DNA of 64,000 bases from an uncultured Dyadobacter sp. (GTDB taxonomy: Bacteria; Bacteroidota; Bacteroidia; Cytophagales; Spirosomataceae). Shown here one piece after another: positions 52,665 to 62,419 of the stretch; within the stretch, counting starts at the first letter, position 1, and every line of letters begins with the position of its first letter. The position numbers and the translations under genes were made by a program. The stretch is from the NCBI RefSeq assembly GCF_946482605.1, contig NZ_CAMLSE010000006.1, forward strand, positions 275,656-339,655, written 5' to 3'. The notes beneath the pieces are model-generated. The model had not been told where the DNA came from. It did not search any database and saw only the letters and a list, made by a program, of their open reading frames with translations.

Positions 52665-54179
52665 TCAGTATATTTCCGGCGGGAATTTGCCCTGCCTCGG
52701 ATGATGGAAGGGAAGTCCGGGCTTTGCGTCCCACCAGATTCTGCTCATATAGGTATCCCCGGCAGAGAGCCTTTTGACGGCTTCCTTGATATTCGCTTCG
52801 TTCTTGGAATACTCGTCGAGCGGGTAGGTTAGCCGCCTTGGTATTTCGCCATTGGTGCTGCCCTTATCACTGCCGGTCCAGATTTTCGGATAGCCCGTTC
52901 TCCTGAATTCGGCATAACCCTCATTCACCTGAAAGTAGTTGGCCAGGAACTTCTGAAGAATGATCTGTTCCAATTTCTCCTCCTGGCTGCCTTTCAGCAT
53001 CGCGCTGGGGGAGGCGAGGTAGGCGGTAATGGCGGCCTGCGGCGCCTTAAATTGCGTCAGTGATTGGGTAATGCCTTTTGCAAAAAGTGTCTGGGCATTT
53101 TCGCTGGTGTAGCCTGTGAGGGCCGCTTCGGCGCGTAAAAGCGATACTTCGGCCGCATTCATCACAATGATCGGGTAAACCGCCTCGCGGAAATACTGCT
53201 GCTGGCTCGCGCTGTTTTCGATGGTGTAATCCTTTTCGTCGGGCAACACGGCAATGGGGCGGCCGCGGTAACCTGAAACCGAATCCGTCGCAGGGACTAT
53301 GAATATCGGGAGGCGCGGATCTTTCAGCATTTTGAGCGTTTCAGTAATGGTGAACGACACCGACTGCGGGTAACTGTTGATCGGGTCATTCCAGAGCGGG
53401 TTCCGGTTGCGCGTGTCCGATCCGTTGATCGTCGTGAGCAGTACATTCAATGCATTATCGTCGATCAACGGCGCGGTAGCTACTTCTGCGATATGCTGTT
53501 TGGCCAATGATTCATCCGCATACCGCACACGCATGGCGAGTCTGAGCCTGAGCGAATTGGCAAAACGCCTCCATTTATCGACATTACCCTGCATGAGGAT
53601 ATCGGCCGCACCGAAAGAGGGGAGCGTCGGATCGGGGTTCAGTGCCGCGGCCGACTCTTTCAATTCTTTCAGCAGGTCCTTGTAAATCTCCTGCTGCGAA
53701 TCATATTTCGGCTGATTGATTACGTTTTCGACCTTTTGCACGGCTTCAAAATACGGAACGTCGCCATAAAGGTCGGTTACCTGCGCGTAGAGCCACGCTT
53801 TCCATATACGTGCGATCGCATTCTGGTTGACCAGCTTGGGATCTTTGGCCGTAAGCCGCACGATTTCGGCCGTGTTGATCAGGTAGTTGCGGTAATATTC
53901 ATTGAAAGGGTCGTTCCAGTTCGCATTCTGGAAAATGGATCCCGAAGCGCCATTGGAATAATAACCCGAGTACTCCGCTACAATGCTCAGATTGTAAGTA
54001 CTGAAAACGGAATACTTTAAAACCGACGTCAGGAGCATCGAAGGCTTGATAATCTCCTCGGTAACCAGGGTAGGGTCGGTATTGATCTTCTCGAAATCGG
54101 AGGTGCAGGAGCCTATGCAAAGCGCCACGAATGCGCCCAGCGTGAGCCGTATTTTTCTCGAATATAGTTTCATGATCAT
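52665..54179 (-). CDS. SusD/RagB-family lipoprotein (SusD-like 2 type)
   Basis: A 504-residue surface lipoprotein of the SusD-like 2 group. The signal runs to IGSC (lipobox cysteine at about 25). It then reads TSDFEKINTDPTLVTEEIIK and KPSMLLTSVLKYSVFSTY, with helices such as NAIARIWKAWLYAQVTDLYG, and later RWRRFANSLRLRLAMRVRYAD and NEGYAEFRRTGYPKIW near the C-terminus. The ATG at 54179 or at 54173 may start it. It lies 18 bp behind its SusC and is the distal gene of the amino-sugar locus operon. The FecR/sigma pair is absent here, unlike in the other three modules. Confidence 0.92.
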   Translation of the reverse strand: MIMKLYSRKIRLTLGAFVALCIGSCTSDFEKINTDPTLVTEEIIKPSMLLTSVLKYSVFSTYNLSIVAEYSGYYSNGASGSIFQNANWNDPFNEYYRNYLINTAEIVRLTAKDPKLVNQNAIARIWKAWLYAQVTDLYGDVPYFEAVQKVENVINQPKYDSQQEIYKDLLKELKESAAALNPDPTLPSFGAADILMQGNVDKWRRFANSLRLRLAMRVRYADESLAKQHIAEVATAPLIDDNALNVLLTTINGSDTRNRNPLWNDPINSYPQSVSFTITETLKMLKDPRLPIFIVPATDSVSGYRGRPIAVLPDEKDYTIENSASQQQYFREAVYPIIVMNAAEVSLLRAEAALTGYTSENAQTLFAKGITQSLTQFKAPQAAITAYLASPSAMLKGSQEEKLEQIILQKFLANYFQVNEGYAEFRRTGYPKIWTGSDKGSTNGEIPRRLTYPLDEYSKNEANIKEAVKRLSAGDTYMSRIWWDAKPGLPFHHPRQGKFPPEIY

Positions 54180-54197
54180 CGATATTGGAATTGAAAA

Positions 54198-57100
54198 CTA
54201 GAATGAAAGGGACAGGTTGAAACCAACGCTCCGGGTGGTGGGCATTGCCACGGTTTCGTACCCCTGGGCGGCCGTGGCGGTACTGAATGCGGTTTCAGGA
54301 CTGATACCCATTTCCTTGAACTGCGGATCACGGTAGAAATAGAACAGGTTCCGGCCTACGATCGACAGTTTCAGGGTTTTGAAAAATTTGTTGGCCGCAA
54401 ACAGTGATTTCAGATTATACCCGATCGTAAATTCCCTCAACGCGACGTAATCCGCATCGATGACCTGCGTTTCGCCGATGTTGTTCCACGGCCCCGCTCC
54501 GGCATAATAATCTTCCGCCGGTATCACGATCGTGCTCTTCGCATACTCACCGGGGCCGGTTTGGATCACCCCGTCGGCGATGAGGTTCTCCCGGTTTTCG
54601 GTGAATTTTCCCGTGCCTTTTGCCATCTGGTTCAGTTTGGAATAGGACAATATCTGCCCTCCTTTGCGGACGTCCACCAATGCGCTGACGGTGATAGCTT
54701 TGTAGCTCAGCGTGTTGGTCAATCCGGCCAGGTAATCGGGCTGAATTTTGCCCAGCACTTCCAGGTCGGCCGCACGCTGGTACTTTCCTTCGGCTGTGAG
54801 CAGCTTGTCCCCGTTTTCATTTCTCAAAAACCGGTACCCGACAATGTTACCGAATGCCTCTCCCGTACGTGCCTGAATGCTCGCGCCATAGCCCGGGTCC
54901 ATGAGCGTGAGGGTGGTAATGTTCGGTGCCAGCGACACTACTTTGGATTTGTTGTTGGATAGGTTGAGGGAAACGTCCCAGTTGAAGTCCTTGGTTTTCA
55001 CAGGAATGGCCGTCAGGAATATTTCATAGCCGCGGTTGCGGATTTCGCCCGCATTGATCAGCCTGGTTTCATAGCCGGTTGTAGCGGATATTTCGAGGGG
55101 CAGTATCTGGTTCACCGTCGAGGCATTGTAATAGGTAAGGTCCAGGCCCAGTCTGTTGTTGAAGAACCGGAGTTCCGCGCCGAATTCGTAGGAGCGTTTC
55201 AACTCGTTTTTCAGGTCGAGCAGCGGGATATTGGTCCGGATGTTCGCAAACGGCTGATCGTTGAAGGTCGTGCTGCTGGTTACGGTGTAGCCTGCTTTGG
55301 TTTGGTACGGACTGGCATCATTACCCGCCTCTGCATACGAGGCCCGCAGTTTTCCGTACGTCAGCACGGTGCGGTCCCATTTGGCAACATCCGAAAACAC
55401 GAAACTGGAAGCGATAGACGGGTAAAAGAACGACTGGTTTTTGGCGCCCAATGTCGACGACCAGTCGTTTCTGCCTGTTACATCCACGAACAGGAAGTTT
55501 TCGTAGGCAATTTGCCCGGTAAAGTACACCGAGTTCATCTTTTTGCGAATCGTGTACTGCCGCGGCGTCACATTGCGGGTGTTGCCGATATAGTAGAGGC
55601 CCGGCACATTCAGGTTGGTTCCGGTGTTGCCTGTCACTTCCTGGTTTCTGTCGAGGTGGTTCGCACCCAGCGAAAAGGAACCCGTCAGTTTTTTGGAAAG
55701 CTTGCCCGCCGCGCTGAGCAGCAAGTCGGAGTTTCCTTCTTTTACAAAAAACTGGGTGTTGGTAATTCGGCCGTTTTCTCCGCTGGTATATTGGTTGATC
55801 TGCTCGTAACGCACGTCGGTGTAAAAATCGGTTCCCGACCGGGCTTGGAGCGACAGCCAGTTTGTGAACTTGTATTTAGCTGATAAAAAGCCGATTACCC
55901 GGTCTCTCGTATCATATCCGGTGAGCTCGTTCACCGTCCAGTAGGGGTTCAGCGAGCCATTGACGCGCGTCATCGTTCCATCTTCTTTCTTGTAATCTTT
56001 GAGTCTGTCCAGGCTCATAAACCGGGGCAACAGGTTGAGGGCCGTCATCGGATTTTGGGAATACGAATTGATCTGCGGCCGGTTGGTAGCCCTTTGTCGC
56101 ACGTAGTTGATCTTCCCGTCGATCGAAAGGTTAGACGAAACGTCGGCCGACAAACGCAGGTTGACGGTTTGTCTTTCCAGCTTTGTATTGGGGATAATGC
56201 CCTTGTTGTGCATATCCGAAACCGATGCCCGGTAGGTTACCACGCCCGCACCGCCCGATACGCCGATGGTGTTGGTTTTGGTAACGCCCGTCCGGAAGAA
56301 ATCCTTGATATTATCCGACGGTTGCCCGGTGTAGGGCACGGGCCCGGCTTCGGGCCAGCGGTCGATGATAATGGGCCGCCCATCCATTTTACCGCCCCAG
56401 CTATCGGCCAGCCAGCTCGGCCAGGTCGAGTATTTGACGCCGTCAATCGTTTTTTCGCCCAGCGAGCCATAAGTGCCCGCATATCCGCCGCCCCACACAT
56501 TCTGCTGGGTCGGGATCACGTTCGGGCGCTCGATGGTGATGTTGGAGTTAATATCCACCCCGATTCCCCGGCCGCGCGTTCCTTTCTTGGTAGTGATGAG
56601 TATAACGCCGTTGGAACCCCTGGCCCCGTAAATGGAGGCTGCCGCCGGGCCTTTCAGCACCGATACATTCTCAATATCGTCGGGGTTAATGTTATTGATC
56701 CCGTCGCCGTAATCCCGTCCGCTGTCTACACGTGCGCCATCAAGCGTCTGGTTATCAATAGGAACTCCGTCTACGACATACAACGGCTGACCGTTTCCCG
56801 CCAGCGAGCTATTGCCCCGGATCATCACATAGCTGGAACCGCCCGCGCCGCCGCTCGACGGGTTCACGTGCAGCCCGGCTACTTTTCCTTTCAGCGAGTT
56901 TGCGACATTCGATTCCCGGGCTTCCGTCAGTTTGGCCCCGTCCACCACTTGTACTGAATAGCCCAGTGCTTTCTTTTCCCTTTCGATACCAAATGCGGTC
57001 ACCACCACTTCCGAGAGCTGGTTCGCGTCCGGTGCCATTTTCACGTCGATCTTCGAACGGCCGTCGAGCGGGATTTCCTGCAACATAAAGCCGGTGAAGG

Positions 57101-57338
57101 AAAAGACGAGCGCTTTGGCATTGGCGGAAACTTCAATGGCGTAATTCCCTTTCGTATCGGAAATCGTGCCTGTGGTGGTGCCCTTTACCAATACGGTGGT
57201 CCCGGGCAGCGTTTGTCCGTCGGCGTCGGTAACTGTCCCCGAGATCGTTCGGACTTGTGCAAATGCAGCACTTATACAGAGCAGTAAGCATATGCTCAAT
57301 ATAAATGACCTGGCTGGTAGAGTGTTTGGTCTCATCAA
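54198..57338 (-). CDS. SusC/RagA-family TonB-linked outer-membrane receptor without STN domain
   Basis: A 1046-residue transporter. After the signal peptide (about 1-28; SFILSICLLLCISAAFAQ) the carboxypeptidase-regulatory-like domain starts directly (GTVTDADGQTLPGTTVLVKG), then SEVVVTAFGIEREKKALGYS, plug (VMIRGNSSLAGNGQPLYVVD) and beta-barrel ending GFNLSLSF. It lacks the STN signalling domain of the other three SusC proteins, which fits the absence of a neighbouring sigma/FecR pair. It lies next to GH20, GH109 and AgaS-like genes, so its substrate is plausibly an amino-sugar-containing glycan, but the sequence does not prove this. Confidence 0.94.
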   Translation of the reverse strand: MMRPNTLPARSFILSICLLLCISAAFAQVRTISGTVTDADGQTLPGTTVLVKGTTTGTISDTKGNYAIEVSANAKALVFSFTGFMLQEIPLDGRSKIDVKMAPDANQLSEVVVTAFGIEREKKALGYSVQVVDGAKLTEARESNVANSLKGKVAGLHVNPSSGGAGGSSYVMIRGNSSLAGNGQPLYVVDGVPIDNQTLDGARVDSGRDYGDGINNINPDDIENVSVLKGPAAASIYGARGSNGVILITTKKGTRGRGIGVDINSNITIERPNVIPTQQNVWGGGYAGTYGSLGEKTIDGVKYSTWPSWLADSWGGKMDGRPIIIDRWPEAGPVPYTGQPSDNIKDFFRTGVTKTNTIGVSGGAGVVTYRASVSDMHNKGIIPNTKLERQTVNLRLSADVSSNLSIDGKINYVRQRATNRPQINSYSQNPMTALNLLPRFMSLDRLKDYKKEDGTMTRVNGSLNPYWTVNELTGYDTRDRVIGFLSAKYKFTNWLSLQARSGTDFYTDVRYEQINQYTSGENGRITNTQFFVKEGNSDLLLSAAGKLSKKLTGSFSLGANHLDRNQEVTGNTGTNLNVPGLYYIGNTRNVTPRQYTIRKKMNSVYFTGQIAYENFLFVDVTGRNDWSSTLGAKNQSFFYPSIASSFVFSDVAKWDRTVLTYGKLRASYAEAGNDASPYQTKAGYTVTSSTTFNDQPFANIRTNIPLLDLKNELKRSYEFGAELRFFNNRLGLDLTYYNASTVNQILPLEISATTGYETRLINAGEIRNRGYEIFLTAIPVKTKDFNWDVSLNLSNNKSKVVSLAPNITTLTLMDPGYGASIQARTGEAFGNIVGYRFLRNENGDKLLTAEGKYQRAADLEVLGKIQPDYLAGLTNTLSYKAITVSALVDVRKGGQILSYSKLNQMAKGTGKFTENRENLIADGVIQTGPGEYAKSTIVIPAEDYYAGAGPWNNIGETQVIDADYVALREFTIGYNLKSLFAANKFFKTLKLSIVGRNLFYFYRDPQFKEMGISPETAFSTATAAQGYETVAMPTTRSVGFNLSLSF

Positions 57339-57762
57339 ATTGAATTTAAAGGGTTAATTATGGACAAAGGTTGGGGTACATGCTTGGCCGGTCATGCAGG
57401 GTCAGGTACATTCAGACCTTTCGAAACCGCTTGGTTTGTAGCTAAATGCATTTCGGCATTGCTTTGTAAGACTCAGACTGTAATAAAAATGAACACCAGA
57501 TGCTCCGGAAGGCACACTATGATCTCTATACGTTTCTGATAAACGCACCGATATCAAGCATTCATAAACATCCGCAACCAGCTCACAAGGTCCAGCGCCT
57601 TGCCGGGCCGTCGTTTTTGACAGGGTTAGGTATTTGGATGTTCAAATATAGAAACAAATTTTTATAAGCTTATTATTTGAGGAATTTTATTTTTCTAAAC
57701 CTTATTTTTACACATATTATCTTTCGTATTGTTACTATTGGCGGAGCGTTTGAGAAGCGTGA
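57339..57762 (-). other. Long untranslated spacer upstream of SusC, possible promoter and leader
   Basis: No gene is visible. On the minus strand TATATTTG (57643-57650) is a perfect -7 element in an AT-rich stretch (57650-57730), but no TTG lies at the -33 position. If it is used, the SusC transcript carries a leader of about 300 bases. Another possible -7 (AACCTTTG, 57364-57371 region) would give a short leader. The segment 57651-57720 is unusually AT-rich. Confidence 0.4.
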
Positions 57763-58623
57763 TCATTCAGCGAGGATGTAAATGGCGGCCACCGCAAGGC
57801 CCATCCCGAGCAGGACCACGCCGTGAGGCATGACGGAGTAGAGCAGCAGCGAGATGATGATCGTGAGCACAGGAGCAAGCGCGGTGATTGGCACGACGAT
57901 GATCGCCTTCCCGTGCCGCAGCGCGTAGACGAGCGTAAGCGCTCCGATTGCATTGAAAATCTGAATGATAGCGGCCAGATACGGCCCTTTGAAGCCCCAG
58001 TTGATTGCTTTTGAGGTATCGGTCATCAGCATTGCCGCCGGTATAAATGCCAGGGCCATCGCGGTCATATAAAAGAAAATGCTTTCGGCCGACATGGTAT
58101 CATTGCCGAATTTCATGGCAAATGCCTGTACGCCCCACATCGCAAAAACGATAAACGACAGCAGCAGCCACAGGTAGCCTGTAAAATTGTTTTGATTGGG
58201 AGGTTGATAGGAAAGGCATAATATTGCCGTCAGCGCCAAACCGATTCCCCACCAATGCTTTCGACTGGTATTTTCTTTTAGAAAGACCGCCGAAAGGAAA
58301 ACGGTGATCACCGGAAACAGGGAAATGATGGGAAATACCATATAGGCAGGGCCGGTCCTGAGCGCCTGAAAAAGAATCAGTTGCCCCAGAGCACCCAATA
58401 GGCCGACGGTGCAGCCAATCATAACGGATCTTTTATCATGATCGAGCTTCCATTGGCTTGCTTTCAGCGCTACGAGTGCACACGGCACCATCGTAAGCGC
58501 CCAGACACAGTAACCGAGTGTAGCTGGAAAGCCCGCTTTTTCAGGGATTTCGATAAACGCGCCCCAAACTCCCCAAAACAAGGTGGTAATAGCAGTATAG
58601 AATATCCAGGGTTTAATTTTCAT
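57763..58623 (-). CDS. EamA/DMT-family transporter
   Basis: A 286-residue inner-membrane protein with ten predicted transmembrane helices in two EamA repeats (first near FYTAITTLFWGVWGAFIEIP and PAYMVFPIISLFPVITVFLS; second near YLWLLLSFIVFAMWGVQAFA and AIIVVPITALAPVLTIIISL). DMT proteins move metabolites or nucleotide-sugar-like solutes; the substrate is not defined. It starts 188 bp from the divergent GH20 gene, and a candidate AgaR operator lies between them, so it may take up the sugar or monosaccharide released at this locus. Confidence 0.88.
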   Translation of the reverse strand: MKIKPWIFYTAITTLFWGVWGAFIEIPEKAGFPATLGYCVWALTMVPCALVALKASQWKLDHDKRSVMIGCTVGLLGALGQLILFQALRTGPAYMVFPIISLFPVITVFLSAVFLKENTSRKHWWGIGLALTAILCLSYQPPNQNNFTGYLWLLLSFIVFAMWGVQAFAMKFGNDTMSAESIFFYMTAMALAFIPAAMLMTDTSKAINWGFKGPYLAAIIQIFNAIGALTLVYALRHGKAIIVVPITALAPVLTIIISLLLYSVMPHGVVLLGMGLAVAAIYILAE

Positions 58624-58713
58624 GCAGGTGATGGCAGGTTAGGAAGGAAGTGCAAGCGAGCGACCGTAAGCTTTTCGGCGTGATTGTCGTTAGTTTTGCT
58701 AAACTACAATGTA

Positions 58714-58786
58714 GAAACGAAAGGTAAAAATTACATGAAACAATATTTTGATATATTTTGAAAGGTATTTTTTTACGTTACCTTTG
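58714..58786 (+). promoter_or_regulatory. GH20 promoter with candidate AgaR-type operator
   Basis: GAAACGAAAGG (58714-58724; reverse strand CCTTTCGTTTC) matches the GAAA-periodic core of AgaR operators. TTTG (58757-58760), 18 bases and TACCTTTG (58779-58786, perfect TAnnTTTG) form a promoter with the start expected about 20 bases before the GH20 ATG. AAAGGTA (58761-58767) and TACCTTT (58779-58785) form an inverted repeat over 11 bases across the promoter. Confidence 0.55.
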
Positions 58787-58811
58787 CTTTTGTCAAATAC
58801 GATACTGATTT

Positions 58812-61022
58812 ATGAGGATTAAAGACTACTTCACAAGGCATTTCTTTCACCTTACTATATGTACGCTATGCGTGCTCACCTGGGCAGGCGTGGCCCGCGC
58901 GCAGCCTGGCAAATTGCCGGATCAGGGCATTTCCCTCATTCCCTATCCGAAGGAAGTGAAGGCTGGCGGTGGCAATTTTTTGCCGGGCAAAGAGCTACGA
59001 ATCGTTTTGGACAAAACCGCATCGGAAAAGGACCGGTTTGCAGCCAATGAACTGGTAAAATTCCTGCGCTCCGAGGCAGGGATCAATGCGAAAATTTCAA
59101 ATACAACTTCCAAAAGATCCATTGTGCTTACCCGGGCGGCTGCCGACGGCAAGTTCGGGGACGAAGGGTACTCGCTGACGGCAAGCCAGCAGGGTGTAAC
59201 AATCACTGCATCAGGCGAAGCAGGGCTATTTTACGGGGTTCAGACATTCATCCAGTTGGTCCAAAAGAAAGGAGCCGAAACCTATGTGCCCGGTATTGCA
59301 ATCAAAGACTGGCCCGACACGAAAGTGCGGGCGGTGCATTACGACACCAAGCATCATCAGGACAAGCGGAGTTATGTGGAAGATTTGATTCGCGAACTGG
59401 CTGGCTATAAGGTCAATATGCTCGTTTGGGAGTGGGAAGATAAGTTCGAATACCCGAGTCACCCTGAAATAGGTGCGCCAGGCGCATTCACGATGAAGGA
59501 AATGCAGGAATTGACGCGCTATGCGCAACAATACCACATTCAGATCGTGCCGCTCGTGCAGGGGCTGGGGCATGTTAGTTTTATTTTGAAATGGCCGCAG
59601 TTCGCGCATTTGAGGGAGATACCAGCTTCCAACTTCGAATTTTGCCCGTTGAAAGACGGCTCTTACGACCTGCTCGCCGACTTGTGGAAAGATGCGATGG
59701 AAGCCACGCCCGGCTCGAAGTATATCCATATCGGTTCCGACGAAACTTACGAGCTGGGCGCTTGTCCGGCTTGCAAGAAAAAGGAGGAAGAAATCGGCAA
59801 AAGCGGCTTGTATCACCTGTTTATCGACAAATCTGCGAAGCGGATTGAAAACTCCGGTCGGGAAGTGATGACCTGGGAGGCGCCGATGGGCTGGGCGAAA
59901 GGTCGCTTGCAGGTGTACCACACGGGGATGAAGCAAGAAAAGCCGGTCGCGCCGCACAAGGGCATTATCCTTACGGAATCATATGATTACGAGACGCCGG
60001 ACCTGAAATATGCAAAAGAAGCGAAAGCATTGGGTCATCCGGTTTACGCTTACGACCCGAACCCGGGGATCGAGCAGCTCTTTTTGCCGTATTTCTTTTC
60101 GAAAGACGGGAAAGGGGAAATCAAAACGGGGAGCCTGGAAAACTCTTACAACTTTTTGCAGGAAACCATGGGAAAGGGCGTATTCGACGGCGTCATACGC
60201 ACTTCCTGGGATGATTCGGGGTTGCCCATGCAGGCCTGGATGCTCAGTTTCGCCACCACCGCTGCGTTTTCGTGGAATGCAGCCGTGCCTGGGCTAGCGG
60301 ACTTTACCGCTGCATTTTATAAAAACAGGTATGGCAACCAATCCGCCGGCATGGACTCGCTTTACTATCTGTTGAACGAAGGGGCGTATTTCTTCATGGA
60401 AAGCTTTGAAAGGCGTGTGTGGGCGTGGGGCGAAATCGGGAAAACGCATATTCCCGACCTTCCCCGGGGCGATGCGCTCGAATACGATCCTTTTTGGAAT
60501 ACCCAATATGCGGGCAGGTTGGCAAGCGCCGAAGAAATGCGGACGAAGATGAATACGGCCATTCGGATTTGTGACCAGAACCTGCAAAATCAGTCGAAAA
60601 ATGAGCAGGATATATTGGTTTTTAAAACATTGGCCAACCTGGTGAAGCATACCGCGCTCACCTACCAGGATCTTTCAAAACTGGAAAATGCCGTCAGGAC
60701 AGCGCATCAGCAGCGATTTACGGATTTAAAAGAGGCATATCGCAGCCTGCAATTGGCGGAAGGTATTGTGGATGGACAGCTGCAACGGCGGCAAAAGGTT
60801 TTTGACGAGATCAATGCCGTTTGGGGGAAAACAATGTTACCCAAAGGAATGTCCACCGATACCAAACAGTACTTTTTCGAACAAGACCGGACGCGGCACT
60901 TTGCCAACCGCACGCCCGATATGACCTATCTGATTGTAGACGAGCAGCAGCTTGGTTTGGAAGATTATCAGGTAAAGCTCCGGGCGTACAGCCAGTTCTT
61001 TTACGACCGATTTATTAAATAA
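58812..61022 (+). CDS. Exported GH20 beta-N-acetylhexosaminidase
   Basis: A 736-residue exported enzyme that removes terminal beta-linked GlcNAc or GalNAc. Signal peptide to about residue 30 (CTLCVLTWAGVARAQ). GH20b domain (about 38-150; ISLIPYPKEVKAGGGNFLPG), catalytic GH20 barrel (about 155-480) with YDTKHHQDKRSYVEDLI, WEWEDKFEYPSHPEIG, QGLGHVSFILKWP and the catalytic pair Asp310-Glu311 (HIGSDETYELG). The C-terminal 250 residues are helical and of unknown role. It begins behind a TAnnTTTG promoter and a candidate AgaR operator, and its stop is 23 bp from a GH109-type gene on the same strand, so both are likely one operon. Confidence 0.93.
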   Translation: MRIKDYFTRHFFHLTICTLCVLTWAGVARAQPGKLPDQGISLIPYPKEVKAGGGNFLPGKELRIVLDKTASEKDRFAANELVKFLRSEAGINAKISNTTSKRSIVLTRAAADGKFGDEGYSLTASQQGVTITASGEAGLFYGVQTFIQLVQKKGAETYVPGIAIKDWPDTKVRAVHYDTKHHQDKRSYVEDLIRELAGYKVNMLVWEWEDKFEYPSHPEIGAPGAFTMKEMQELTRYAQQYHIQIVPLVQGLGHVSFILKWPQFAHLREIPASNFEFCPLKDGSYDLLADLWKDAMEATPGSKYIHIGSDETYELGACPACKKKEEEIGKSGLYHLFIDKSAKRIENSGREVMTWEAPMGWAKGRLQVYHTGMKQEKPVAPHKGIILTESYDYETPDLKYAKEAKALGHPVYAYDPNPGIEQLFLPYFFSKDGKGEIKTGSLENSYNFLQETMGKGVFDGVIRTSWDDSGLPMQAWMLSFATTAAFSWNAAVPGLADFTAAFYKNRYGNQSAGMDSLYYLLNEGAYFFMESFERRVWAWGEIGKTHIPDLPRGDALEYDPFWNTQYAGRLASAEEMRTKMNTAIRICDQNLQNQSKNEQDILVFKTLANLVKHTALTYQDLSKLENAVRTAHQQRFTDLKEAYRSLQLAEGIVDGQLQRRQKVFDEINAVWGKTMLPKGMSTDTKQYFFEQDRTRHFANRTPDMTYLIVDEQQLGLEDYQVKLRAYSQFFYDRFIK

Positions 61023-61045
61023 ACGACCCTATTCAACCTAATCCC

Positions 61046-62410
61046 ATGCAAGTATCCAGAAGAAAATTTGTGAAAAATGTATCGCTCGGCGTCGCAGGAA
61101 TCAGTGCTTTGCAGCCTTTTGAAACCATTTCGAAACCTTTCGCTGAAAAAGTACGGGTAGGAATTATAGGGACGGGGCTGCGGGGCCAGGCGCATATCAG
61201 TACACTGCTCAAAAGAACCGACGCGGACATTGTGGCGGTTTGTGATATCGACGCCCGAATGCTGGAAATGAGCGGGAAACTGTTCCGGGATGCGGGTAAA
61301 GCGGCGCCCAAAGTCCATACGGGGGATGCCTATGCATATCGTAAAATGCTGGATGCCAGAAGTATCGACGCATTGATCATCGCCACGCCCTGGGAGCTGC
61401 ATACGCCCATGATCCTGGACGCGCTTGCGGCGGGAATCAAATACATTGCCACCGAAGTAGTGCTCGGGATCACGCTCGAAGACCATTTTGAGGTAGTAAG
61501 AAGTACTGAAAGGAATAATGCGCAGGTGATGATGCTGGAAAACGCCTGCTACCGCCGGGATACCCTGGCTGTTACCAATATGATACGAAAGGGGCTTTTC
61601 GGTGAGCTCGTGCACATGCAGGGAGGTTACCAGCACGATCTCCGTGGCGTGAAATTCAACGACGGCATCACGCCTTACAACAGCGGTGCCGAATTTGGCG
61701 AAAAGGGCTTTTCAGAAGCCAAATGGCGCACCAACCATTCGGTGAACCGCGACGGCGACCTGTATCCGACCCACGGTGTGGGGCCGCTGGCTATGATGCT
61801 GGACATTAACCGCGGTAACCGGTTCGAGTCGCTTAATTCGTTCTCGACGAAGGCGCGGGGCCTGCATAATTACATTGTGAGAAAGGGTGGGGCAGACCAT
61901 CCGAATACCAAAGTCAGGTTCAGGCTGGGCGATGTGGTGACGACGCATATTAAATGTACGAATGGCGAAACCATTCTTTTACAGCACGATACGAACCTGC
62001 CTAGGCCCTATTCGCTTGGTTTTCGCGTGCAGGGCACGGGCGGGATCTGGATGAACCTCAACAACGGGATGTACATTGAAGGGCAATCCAAATACGATCA
62101 TGAGCGCTGGGACGACGCCAAAGAGTGGCTCGACAAGTATGACCACCCGCTCTGGAAACGTTGGAGCAAGGAGGCATACCTGACCGGGCACGACGGCATC
62201 GATTTTTTCGTCATGCATGCATTTATTGAAGCAGTTAAAAGGAAGAAACCCACGCCGATGGACGTCTACGATGCTGCGAGTTGGAGTGCGATCACGCCGC
62301 TGAGTGAAAACTCCATTGAGCTGGGGAATGAAACCGTCGCATTTCCCGACTTTACAGGCGGGAAATGGATGAGCAGGAAGAATGATTTTGTCCTGAATGA
62401 TGAATATTAA
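61046..62410 (+). CDS. Gfo/Idh/MocA-family protein, GH109 alpha-N-acetylgalactosaminidase type
   Basis: A 454-residue NAD-dependent glycosidase-like protein. The N-terminus MQVSRRKFVKNVSLG is a twin-arginine-type signal (SRRKFVK). A Rossmann fold has GIIGTGLRGQAH (GxGxxG 42-47), followed by the C-terminal Gfo/Idh/MocA domain. GH109 hallmarks are MMLENACYRRDTLAVTNMIR, GELVHMQGGYQHDLRG and THGVGPLAMMLDINRGNRFE. GH109 enzymes cleave alpha-GalNAc by an oxidative NAD-dependent mechanism; other Gfo/Idh/MocA roles are possible. It is in the operon with GH20 and is convergent with the DeoR-family gene (9-bp gap). Confidence 0.88.
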   Translation: MQVSRRKFVKNVSLGVAGISALQPFETISKPFAEKVRVGIIGTGLRGQAHISTLLKRTDADIVAVCDIDARMLEMSGKLFRDAGKAAPKVHTGDAYAYRKMLDARSIDALIIATPWELHTPMILDALAAGIKYIATEVVLGITLEDHFEVVRSTERNNAQVMMLENACYRRDTLAVTNMIRKGLFGELVHMQGGYQHDLRGVKFNDGITPYNSGAEFGEKGFSEAKWRTNHSVNRDGDLYPTHGVGPLAMMLDINRGNRFESLNSFSTKARGLHNYIVRKGGADHPNTKVRFRLGDVVTTHIKCTNGETILLQHDTNLPRPYSLGFRVQGTGGIWMNLNNGMYIEGQSKYDHERWDDAKEWLDKYDHPLWKRWSKEAYLTGHDGIDFFVMHAFIEAVKRKKPTPMDVYDAASWSAITPLSENSIELGNETVAFPDFTGGKWMSRKNDFVLNDEY

Positions 62411-62419
62411 GCGCAGAAA

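Noticed and set aside
56055..56957. 300-codon plus-strand ORF
   Set aside because: It is antisense to the SusC gene at 54198-57338 and shows only low-complexity R/P/G-rich sequence.
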